Positions 27,353 to 34,607 of a stretch of DNA of 46,742 bases are shown here, piece by piece. Positions within the stretch are counted from its first letter, which is position 1. Every line of letters starts with the position of its first letter. The translations under genes and the position numbers were made by a program. The notes under the pieces were generated by a model. The model was not told the DNA's origin and ran no database searches. It saw only the letters and a list, made by a program, of their open reading frames with translations. Source of the DNA: Nitrospina sp. (GTDB lineage Bacteria > Nitrospinota > Nitrospinia > Nitrospinales > JACRGP01); assembly GCA_024648695.1 (NCBI GenBank), contig JACAVV010000035.1, forward strand, positions 1 through 46,742. The letters run 5' to 3'.

Positions 27353-28429
27353 ATGTCCGGAAATTCGTTTGGCAAATTGTTTAAGATTTCCACCTGGGGA
27401 GAATCCCATGGTGCCGGAATAGGTGTGGTCCTGGAAGGTTGTCCTGCAGGACTTCCCATCACGGAAGAAGAAATTCAGATCGAACTGGATCGTCGTAAAA
27501 CCGGGCAAAGCAAGGTGACCACATCACGCAAGGAAAGCGACAAGGTGCGTATCCTTTCCGGCGTGTTCAAGGGCAAAACGACCGGGACCCCTATCGGATT
27601 GTGGGTGGAAAACCAGGATGCCGACTCTTCAAAATACGAACTGATCAAGGATTTGTATCGGCCGGGTCACGCCGATTTCACCTACCAGATGAAGTACGGG
27701 TTCCGTGATTACCGGGGCGGTGGTAGGTCGAGCGCTCGCGAAACCGCTGGCCGTGTTGCCGCCGGAGCGATTGCTAAAAAACTGTTGGCCAAACACAAGA
27801 TTCGGATCGTTGCCTACAGTAAACAAATTGGGCCGCACATTGCCAAAACTATTGATTATGATGAGATTGAAAACAATATTGTGCGTTGTCCCGACAAAAC
27901 CATTGCCGAAAAAATGGTGAACCATATTTTGAAGGCAAGAAAGCAGGGTGATTCGGTAGGAGGTGTGGTTGAAGTGGTTGCTATGGGCGTTCCCCCTGGA
28001 CTGGGTGAGCCCGTATTCGACAGGTTGGATGCCGATTTATCCAAAGCCATGATGAGTCTCCCCGCTGTGAAAGGTGTCGAGTTTGGCACCGGTTTTTCAG
28101 CCGCGACGATGAAAGGTTCGCAACACAATGATGCTTTCGAAATGGAAGGCAAACGAGTGCGTACGCGGACCAATCATGCAGGTGGTATTTTGGGCGGCAT
28201 TAGCACAGGCGAAGATATTGTCCTTCGCTTTGTTGTGAAACCGACCTCTTCCATTCTAAAAGAACAAGACACCGTAACGAAGCAGGGAAAGCCAGCCACT
28301 ATTCGGGTGGAAGGCCGGCACGACCCATGTGTGTCACCCAGGGCGGTTCCCATTGCCGAAGCCATGATGGCCCTCACTCTGGTGGATCATCTCATGCGAA
28401 ACAAGGTGTCTCAGGCCAAAAATATTTAG
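27353..28429 (+). CDS. aroC: Chorismate synthase
   Basis: It makes chorismate from 5-enolpyruvylshikimate-3-phosphate with reduced FMN. The start MSGNSFGKLFKISTWGESHG is canonical, including the conserved histidine in GESHG. RGGGRSSARETAGRVAAGA holds the FMN/substrate arginines, and RVEGRHDPCVSPRAVPIAEAM is the C-terminal signature. The length is 358 residues, typical. It supplies the substrate of the PheA and TyrA enzymes encoded 5-6 kb upstream. The ATG is not preceded by a good ribosome binding site. The next gene starts 9 bases after the stop. Confidence 0.97.
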   Translation: MSGNSFGKLFKISTWGESHGAGIGVVLEGCPAGLPITEEEIQIELDRRKTGQSKVTTSRKESDKVRILSGVFKGKTTGTPIGLWVENQDADSSKYELIKDLYRPGHADFTYQMKYGFRDYRGGGRSSARETAGRVAAGAIAKKLLAKHKIRIVAYSKQIGPHIAKTIDYDEIENNIVRCPDKTIAEKMVNHILKARKQGDSVGGVVEVVAMGVPPGLGEPVFDRLDADLSKAMMSLPAVKGVEFGTGFSAATMKGSQHNDAFEMEGKRVRTRTNHAGGILGGISTGEDIVLRFVVKPTSSILKEQDTVTKQGKPATIRVEGRHDPCVSPRAVPIAEAMMALTLVDHLMRNKVSQAKNI

Positions 28430-28438
28430 GTCATTGTT

Positions 28439-29233
28439 ATGAAAGCCGGTTTTATTCAAACGTATCCAGAGTTTGGGGAGGTGCAGTCAAACCTCAAGCG
28501 TGCATCGGCGCTTATGGAAAAAAAATCTGCTGAGCTTTGGGTTCTGCCGGAACTGTTCTCAACTGGTTACCAGTTTCATAATATTGACGAAGCACGGAAT
28601 CTTGCCGAATCCATTCCCGACGGACCCGTATGCCGGGCCTTGATCGATTGGGCTGGACTGCATAAAACCCATATCATTGCAGGTTTAGCCGAGATTGACG
28701 GGGAATCTATTTACAACTCTGCGGTATTCATAGGGCCCGATGGATATATTGGAACCTATCGAAAAGCGCATATTTTTGATTCCGAGCGTGCCGTTTTTGA
28801 AGCCGGAGAACTTCCGTTAAAGGTGTATGATATTGGAACCGCCCGGGTCGGGATTATGATATGTTTCGACTGGCGATTTCCCGAGACCGCCAGGTCGCTG
28901 GCTTTGCAGGGAGCGGATATCATTGCGCATCCATCCAACCTGGTGTTGCCCCATTGTCCTCAGGCGATGATCACTCGATGTCTGGAAAATCGGGTTTACG
29001 CCATTACAGCGGACCGTGTGGGAGTAGAGGATCGCGATCTCGATAACCCATTAAAATTCATAGGTCAAAGTCAGATAGTGGATCCGGATGGCAACATTCT
29101 GTACCGGGCTTCAGAGGATAGTGAAGAAGTGTGTGTGGTGGAAATCGATATAGAAAAAGCGCGCAATAAGAAAATTAATTGCGAGAACGACCTTTTTTCT
29201 GACCGAAGAGTCGACCTTTATAAGTTACAATAA
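28439..29233 (+). CDS. Carbon-nitrogen hydrolase, nitrilase superfamily
   Basis: This is a cytoplasmic amidase-type enzyme of the nitrilase superfamily with the catalytic triad E38 (VLPELF), K109 (YRKAHIF) and C142 (MICFDWRFPE). The 264-residue length suits the carbamoylase/omega-amidase-like branches. Close relatives hydrolyse N-carbamoyl amines or small amides, but the substrate cannot be read from sequence. It is 9 bases downstream of aroC and is probably co-transcribed with it. Confidence 0.92.
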   Translation: MKAGFIQTYPEFGEVQSNLKRASALMEKKSAELWVLPELFSTGYQFHNIDEARNLAESIPDGPVCRALIDWAGLHKTHIIAGLAEIDGESIYNSAVFIGPDGYIGTYRKAHIFDSERAVFEAGELPLKVYDIGTARVGIMICFDWRFPETARSLALQGADIIAHPSNLVLPHCPQAMITRCLENRVYAITADRVGVEDRDLDNPLKFIGQSQIVDPDGNILYRASEDSEEVCVVEIDIEKARNKKINCENDLFSDRRVDLYKLQ

Positions 29234-29347
29234 ACCCATCAAATTCGAGCCAGGGCAATTGGATGCCTTTGGTGAAAATTAATCGCGAGTAAAAGAATTG
29301 CCTGCGCGCCCTCCGCGTTGGATCTTTGTACAGGAGAGGACATTGAT

Positions 29348-29770
29348 ATGGAGGAAAAATCCAGATTTTTAAAGGGTCCGGACGGAACCATTTACGATAC
29401 GAAAACCAGTCTTACCTGGAAGGTCAACGATTCCTGGCTGGACCTGGAGCGTGAAGTTACCTGGTACGAAGCTGAGCGTTATTTGGAAGAAACCAATCAA
29501 ACCCAGTTTGGCGGACATAGCGATTGGCGGATGCCCACCGTTCAAGAGGCATTATCCCTGTTTGATAAAGATAAACTGAATAAAGACTTTAAAAACGGGG
29601 ACATTCACCTCGATCCCCAATTCGCGCCCGGTGGCGGAAACACCACATGGACCTGCGATACACGGGGAGAACGTGACGCCCAAATTCTTTTTTATGTTAA
29701 TGGCTGTGCCTATTGGTACGAAAAAGACGATAAAACCATCTCGCATTCAGTACGCTTGGTTAGACGTTAA
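29348..29770 (+). CDS. DUF1566 (Lcl C-terminal-like) domain protein
   Basis: This is a 140-residue protein that is essentially one DUF1566 domain: DTKTSLTWKVN near the start, SDWRMPTVQEALSLFD in the middle and SHSVRLVRR at the end are its hallmarks. There is no signal peptide, unlike many members that are surface-exposed or exported. The ATG at 29348 is preceded by AGGAGAGG; a TTG at 29318 lies upstream of that site and is not used in my reading. The function of the domain is unknown. Confidence 0.85.
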   Translation: MEEKSRFLKGPDGTIYDTKTSLTWKVNDSWLDLEREVTWYEAERYLEETNQTQFGGHSDWRMPTVQEALSLFDKDKLNKDFKNGDIHLDPQFAPGGGNTTWTCDTRGERDAQILFYVNGCAYWYEKDDKTISHSVRLVRR

Positions 29771-30075
29771 AAGATTGTGAAGGGCAGGGGGGAGATTGTC
29801 CCCCTTGCACAAAACTCCTGTAACCTTGAAAGGTATTTGGTAATTTTCTTGATCTCATCCGAAAAAAATTGACAACTGTCTAATTTTTTCTTACCTTAGG
29901 TTGGAAGCCTTGGTAAACTTTCCTCAATTCCTATGTAAATCAGTCGCTTACCTGAACCATCATTTTAATTTTTTTCTATATTTTATTTCCTGACTAATGA
30001 TCCTATTTTGAGCTGTTTCCATGGTCAGGAATTTGGTCAAAAAAGTAAACCTGAAAAGGTTTCAAGGGCAGACCT
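29771..30075. other. 305-base gap ahead of the carH-like gene
   Basis: The stem AGGGGG (29786-29791) / CCCCCT (29800-29805) follows the DUF1566 gene without a T-run and may be its terminator. The promoter for the carH-like gene is at 29869-29897; the remaining roughly 175 bases look like an A+T-rich leader. Confidence 0.6.
29869..29897 (+). promoter_or_regulatory. Candidate autoregulated promoter of the carH-like gene
   Basis: Consensus TTGACA (29869-29874), 17 bases, then TACCTT (29892-29897). The -35 hexamer overlaps GACA-AC-TGTC (29871-29880) within an AATT...AATT frame, a small palindrome of the kind MerR-family repressors bind. The promoter call is moderate; the operator is an inference. 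Confidence 0.5.
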
Positions 30076-31008
30076 ATGAGTACTAGCGAGTCTAAACCGG
30101 AAGGATTAAAAATTGGTAATCTGGCGGAGGTCACCGGTATCAGTGTGCACACCTTACGCATGTGGGAACGGCGGTATGGTGTTCCCAAGCCCGTACGTCT
30201 TGCTTCCGGCCATCGTCGATACCCTCGCGAGGAGGTTCCAAGGTTATGCGCCGTGGCGCGGGCGTTGGAAGCGGGTTACCGGGCCAATCGCGTGGTCACC
30301 GCCACTCTGGATGAATTAAAAAGTTTATTGCATGAACCTCGTCCTTCTCTCGGGAACAGCGCGTCGGAGTCTGCCGGAAAACTTGAAGAGGCGGAAGTTT
30401 CCAAAAACCTGATAGAAGGTTGGATTGAATCGTCGCTGTTGTTTGAAAGCCAACCTTTGACCAACAGTTTTTATGAAGAATGGGGGCGCCGGGGACCGCA
30501 TGCGTTTGTTGAGACTTTGGCAATCCCTTTTATCCATGAAATAGGAATCCGTTGGCAGGCGGGTGAGATGACGGTTTCCCAGGAGCATTTCGCGTCTCAG
30601 CATCTTAGTGATTTTTTAGGAACAAGCTGGCGCAATTTGAATGAACGCAACCAGGGCGCTCCGATTTTGTTCACCACGTTGCCCGGAGATGATCATTGTT
30701 TGGGGCTTCAGTTAGGTGCCGTGATGGCCGCTTCTGCCAGACGCCGTGTCGTTTTTCTGGGCACCAACACCCCTTGTGAAGAAATCATATCGGCGGTGTT
30801 GAAATCACAATCGCAAGCTCTTTGCGTTGGCGTATCGGTGACCATGCAATCTTATCAGGTTTTGCCTCACCTCAACAAAATCCGGCAAAGGTTGGAGGAT
30901 TCTTTTCCAATCGTGTTGGGGGGTAAAGGGGTTCCGGAGGATATGCCGGGCTTTTTGTATTTTGAAAACTTCCAGGCTTTTTACGATTGGTGTCTTGGAT
31001 TAAAATAG
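30076..31008 (+). CDS. MerR-type regulator with B12-binding domain (CarH/LitR-like)
   Basis: Residues 10-80 are a MerR winged-helix DNA-binding domain (LKIGNLAEVTGISVHTLRMWERRYG, HRRYPREEV). Residues about 110-185 are the helical cap of B12 photoreceptors with the W-x9-EH motif: W160, E170, H171. Residues about 195-308 are a Rossmann B12-binding domain with the cobalt-ligand motif D205-x-H207-x-x-G210 and GGKG near 288. In CarH, adenosylcobalamin holds a DNA-bound tetramer in the dark and light breaks it. The residue after the cap tryptophan is Q161, whereas Thermus CarH has H132, the upper axial ligand of the light state. No carotenoid gene is in the window. It lies 39 bases before a COG0523 GTPase gene. 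Confidence 0.88.
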   Translation: MSTSESKPEGLKIGNLAEVTGISVHTLRMWERRYGVPKPVRLASGHRRYPREEVPRLCAVARALEAGYRANRVVTATLDELKSLLHEPRPSLGNSASESAGKLEEAEVSKNLIEGWIESSLLFESQPLTNSFYEEWGRRGPHAFVETLAIPFIHEIGIRWQAGEMTVSQEHFASQHLSDFLGTSWRNLNERNQGAPILFTTLPGDDHCLGLQLGAVMAASARRRVVFLGTNTPCEEIISAVLKSQSQALCVGVSVTMQSYQVLPHLNKIRQRLEDSFPIVLGGKGVPEDMPGFLYFENFQAFYDWCLGLK

Positions 31009-31047
31009 CCACATTAATTGCTTTATTAAATCGGTTCTTCTAAAATT

Positions 31048-32052
31048 ATGTCTCATGGTTCATCATCAACGGGAATCCCCGTTACTTTACTATCCGGGTT
31101 TTTAGGCTCCGGAAAAACCACCCTGCTCAATTATATCCTGCAAGCTAACCACGGCAAGCGCATCGCCGTGATCGAAAACGAATTTGGTGAAATCGGGATC
31201 GATCATGATTTGGTGATTGGTGTTGATGAGGATATTTTTGAGATGAGCAACGGTTGTATCTGTTGCTCGATCAAAGGTGATCTTGTCGAAACCCTGAACC
31301 GGCTTTTGGATCGTAAGGATAAATTCGATTCCATTTTAATCGAGAGCACCGGTCTCGCTTCGCCGGGACCCATCGCGCAGGCTTTTTTGGTGGAGGAAAC
31401 CGTTCAACACGGGTTGTACCTCGATGGCATCATCACCCTGGTCGATGCCAGGCACATTGAACAGCAACTTGTGGATGCCGATGTGGCCTGGGAGCAAATT
31501 GCATTTTCCCATGTAATCTTGATCAATAAAATCGATCTGGTCACGAAGGAAGAGTTGAAGGCGGTGGAGGAACGCGTTCGCCAGATCAACCCGGCGGCCG
31601 GGGTTCTGATTTCGGAACATGCCCAAACGGACCTGGACCGCATTATGAACATTGGAGGATTCGAACTGCATTCCGGTTTGGAAGATCTTCTGCAGGAGCA
31701 CGATCACCACGATCATGAACTCGGAAACGATGCGTACAGCGCACAAGGAATCCAATCCGTATCCATCACGGATTCAGGAACACTTGATATCAACCGGTTT
31801 AATATTTGGCTTCAAACGCTTTTAATTGTTGAGGGGATGGATGTGTTTCGCGCCAAAGGCGTATTGAATCTACCCGATACCGACCAGCGCTATATTTTTC
31901 AAAGTGTCTATATGATGTTTGATGGCGAGCATGACCGTCCCTGGGGCGATAGTGAACGTCAGAACCGTATTGTTTTTATAGGCAGAAACCTGGACTCCGA
32001 AAAACTCAAGCAGGGGTTTCAAAATTGTTTGCTGGAACCGGACTCCCATTAA
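31048..32052 (+). CDS. COG0523 (CobW/YjiA/ZigA) family metallochaperone GTPase
   Basis: This is a G3E-family GTPase that delivers or inserts metal ions. The Walker A motif GFLGSGKTT is at 17-25. ENEFGEIGIDHDLV and the metal-binding C70-I-C72-C73 (NGCICCSIKGDL) follow, and NKIDLV provides base recognition. A histidine-rich loop, EHDHHDHE, lies at about residues 218-225, and a CobW C-terminal domain closes the protein. The metal could be zinc, iron or cobalt and cannot be assigned from sequence. It follows a B12-dependent regulator gene, which makes a cobalt/cobalamin link worth considering. Its end overlaps the open frame, but not the likely start, of the MscS-like gene. Confidence 0.92.
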   Translation: MSHGSSSTGIPVTLLSGFLGSGKTTLLNYILQANHGKRIAVIENEFGEIGIDHDLVIGVDEDIFEMSNGCICCSIKGDLVETLNRLLDRKDKFDSILIESTGLASPGPIAQAFLVEETVQHGLYLDGIITLVDARHIEQQLVDADVAWEQIAFSHVILINKIDLVTKEELKAVEERVRQINPAAGVLISEHAQTDLDRIMNIGGFELHSGLEDLLQEHDHHDHELGNDAYSAQGIQSVSITDSGTLDINRFNIWLQTLLIVEGMDVFRAKGVLNLPDTDQRYIFQSVYMMFDGEHDRPWGDSERQNRIVFIGRNLDSEKLKQGFQNCLLEPDSH

Positions 32053-32114
32053 GCGAACAAGTTTCAAATTTTAGAGCTTCCCACTTTAAACCTTTTTTTG
32101 TTAGAGAGCTAACT

Positions 32115-33989
32115 TTGTCATTCCATCCATTTCCGCTAAAGGCGCAGAACTTACCATTCATCGCCATTGTTTCGTTACTTTTATTTACATTCAATGCTTC
32201 TTGGGTATTAGGACAGGAAGCGCCTAAAAATATTAAAGACGCGCCTGTAGAAAGTAAAAAGGATGAAAAAAAGAATGGTGATGCCAAAAAATCAGAAAAT
32301 GGCAAGGAAGAAAAAAAGGAAGAAGTTAAAGAACCTGAACTGACGCCTCTGCAAAAACTTCAGTTTCAATTGTTTCAGGTGACCAAAAGAAGCGTCCTCA
32401 TCCGCCAGGATCTAGTGGAGCTTCGCAAGAAACCCAGCACCAAAGAAAATGATGATCGAATCATCGAGCTTCAGTTAGAGCTGGATTCATTGAATCGTAA
32501 CTTCGAATCTTTGGCCACCCAACTTCATGAAGAGCAAAGGCCGAAGACCAAGGAAGAGGAATTCAGCTGGACTCAGGAATTACAGGAAATCACCCAACCC
32601 ATTTTGCAGGCTATTCGCGAGGTAACCTCCCGTCCCCGAAGAATTGAAACCCTCAAGGCTAAAATTGAATCACTGAAAGTCAAAATCAAGAATTACGAGT
32701 CAGCGCGGAAAAACCTGAAATCACTGCAAGAGTTGGAAAATGGAGTGCCCGATGTGATTGAGGAGGATAAAGCCAAAGACATCACCAAAAAAACTCTTAG
32801 CAAAACATTTCATTCCAATCTGGATACTCTTTATGACAAATACAACCCGGAAATATTAACCGTTGAATTGGAAGAAACATTACGCAAACTGATAAAAATT
32901 CAACAGGCAGACCGATCCGTCTTTGGAATCGTTGCCGAAGCAATGGCAGAGTTTTTTCAGGTGCGTGGCCGAAACTTTGGAATCGGCTTGGCCACGTTCG
33001 TTGGCCTGTGGTGGGTCTTGAACTATATATTTGTCTTCCTCAATGAAAAAACCAATTTATTTTCAGTGTTCAAACGCCCCATTCGCAAAATCATTAAAAC
33101 GGCATTCAGCATTTTCGCTTTAGGCTTTTCCATCATGGCTAGCTTATTGACTCTTTACCTGTTGAATGACTGGTTGCTTCTCAGTATGGTAATCATGATT
33201 TTGATTGCCATTGGTTGGACATCACGTAATTTGCTTCCTAAATTTTTTAGAGAATTGCGTTTAATATTGAATTTGAGTACCGTCCGCGAAGGCGAACGTC
33301 TTTTTTGGAAAGGAGTGCCCTGGTTGATCAAGGAGTTGGGGGTTTACGCCACCCTGATGAATCCCAGGCTGGAAGGCGGTACTTTCAAACTTCCGGTAGG
33401 TGAATTGTTTGGACAACATTCCCGTCCCTTTGTAAAAGGAGAACCCTGGTTTCCGTGCCAACCCGGAGACTATGTGATCTTGTCCGATGACACCTTTGGG
33501 AAGGTGCTCAGCCAAACCCCGGAACAAGTCATTTTAGAAAGCTTCGGTTCACGAAAGTTTTATATGACGCCGGAGTTTCTCACTCTCAAGCCCAGGAACC
33601 TTACCGACGGCTATTTACTGGTCATTGTTTTTGGTCTGGATTATGGAATCCAGTCCAGAATTTCCAAGGAAATCCCTGCTATTTTTGAAGAAGGACTTAG
33701 GAATCGATATCAAAATGAAATGGAGTCAGTGCCTCCCGTCATTGAAACCCTTAAGGTGCAGTTTGATTCAGCCGCGGCGAGTTCCTTGAATATTAAAATT
33801 TTTGTCAAAGTGAATGGTAAGAACGCAGGTGAATATTATTATTATAATCGGCTCACCAATGCTTACCTGGTCGATATTTGTAACGAGCATGGATTGACCA
33901 TTCCGTTTACCCAATTGACCCTCTCGCTCGATCCCGATTTAATGGAAGAAAAGAGTCTCGGGAAACAGTTGGGATTGCAACAGCCCTGA
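32115..33989 (+). CDS. MscS-like mechanosensitive channel with long coiled-coil N-terminus
   Basis: From the TTG at 32115 the protein is 624 residues. A signal peptide (FIAIVSLLLFTFNASWVLGQE) comes first. A very charged Lys/Glu linker and about 220 residues of heptad-rich helix follow, which should form a periplasmic coiled coil. Three membrane segments then appear (near 290-315, 330-355 and 360-385), and a C-terminal cytoplasmic part shows the MscS beta-domain layout (FPCQPGDYVILSDDTFGKVLSQTPEQVIL) and an alpha/beta end. Typical MscS glycine/alanine pore-helix repeats are weak, so it is a divergent member. The upstream TTG at 32025 lies within the COG0523 gene and would lengthen the n-region by 30 residues without hydrophobic character. 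A NADAR gene follows 3 bases later. Confidence 0.75.
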   Translation: MSFHPFPLKAQNLPFIAIVSLLLFTFNASWVLGQEAPKNIKDAPVESKKDEKKNGDAKKSENGKEEKKEEVKEPELTPLQKLQFQLFQVTKRSVLIRQDLVELRKKPSTKENDDRIIELQLELDSLNRNFESLATQLHEEQRPKTKEEEFSWTQELQEITQPILQAIREVTSRPRRIETLKAKIESLKVKIKNYESARKNLKSLQELENGVPDVIEEDKAKDITKKTLSKTFHSNLDTLYDKYNPEILTVELEETLRKLIKIQQADRSVFGIVAEAMAEFFQVRGRNFGIGLATFVGLWWVLNYIFVFLNEKTNLFSVFKRPIRKIIKTAFSIFALGFSIMASLLTLYLLNDWLLLSMVIMILIAIGWTSRNLLPKFFRELRLILNLSTVREGERLFWKGVPWLIKELGVYATLMNPRLEGGTFKLPVGELFGQHSRPFVKGEPWFPCQPGDYVILSDDTFGKVLSQTPEQVILESFGSRKFYMTPEFLTLKPRNLTDGYLLVIVFGLDYGIQSRISKEIPAIFEEGLRNRYQNEMESVPPVIETLKVQFDSAAASSLNIKIFVKVNGKNAGEYYYYNRLTNAYLVDICNEHGLTIPFTQLTLSLDPDLMEEKSLGKQLGLQQP

Positions 33990-33992
33990 GCT

Positions 33993-34559
33993 TTGAATAT
34001 TCGATCTCGTGAAGAATTAATAGATTGGGTCCGGCAGGGCCAAAAAATCAAATACATTTTTTTCTGGGGAAACGAAAAGCCAAAGTCCGGTGTCTCTAAA
34101 ACCTGTTTTAGCCAGTGGTATAATTCACCCTTTACCCTGGATGATGCCACCTACTCCACCGCCGAACATTACATGATGGCCGAAAAAGCCAAACTGTTTG
34201 GTCAAAGGGACATCACGCAGAAAATAATTACCTGTGGTCACCCAGGAGAGGCCAAAAAGCTGGGCCGGGAAATAAAAGGTTTCAATGAAACGATTTGGGA
34301 AGAGCATCGATACCAGATTGTCATTGCCGCCAACTGCGCCAAGTTTGGCCAAAACCCCGAATTAAAAAGATTCCTACTGAATACAGGAAACCGGATACTG
34401 GTAGAAGCCAGTCCTGTCGATAAAATCTGGGGCGTGGGTTTGGCGGAGGGTCATCCGGACATAGAAAACCCGTCTCAATGGAAAGGGGAGAACCTTTTAG
34501 GCTTTGCGCTGATGGAAGTCCGTGACCAATTGCGGGAACAAAACTTAAGAAAATTATAG
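33993..34559 (+). CDS. NADAR (YbiA-like) family protein
   Basis: This is a 188-residue member of the NADAR family, whose members act on ADP-ribose or N-glycosidic bonds (YbiA is linked to riboflavin intermediates; others remove ADP-ribose from guanine). Recognisable parts are FFWGNEKPKSGVSKTCFSQWY, the YSTAEHYMMAEKAKLFGQ helix with the conserved glutamate, IWEEHRYQIVIAANCAKFGQN, and ILVEASPVDKIWGVGL with the catalytic-region Asp, ending in WKGENLLGFALMEVRDQL. The start is a TTG 3 bases after the MscS-like stop, indicating coupling. The N-terminal about 17 residues (MNIRSREELIDWVRQGQ) are a short extra helix. Confidence 0.92.
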   Translation: MNIRSREELIDWVRQGQKIKYIFFWGNEKPKSGVSKTCFSQWYNSPFTLDDATYSTAEHYMMAEKAKLFGQRDITQKIITCGHPGEAKKLGREIKGFNETIWEEHRYQIVIAANCAKFGQNPELKRFLLNTGNRILVEASPVDKIWGVGLAEGHPDIENPSQWKGENLLGFALMEVRDQLREQNLRKL

Positions 34560-34607
34560 TCGAATCAAGGGGAGGGTAGCGGTTCCCTCCCCACTTGATT
34601 TTGTTAT

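Noticed and set aside
29660-29770. Signal peptide or surface role for the DUF1566 protein
   Set aside because: The supported start at 29348 gives a charged N-terminus with no hydrophobic segment.
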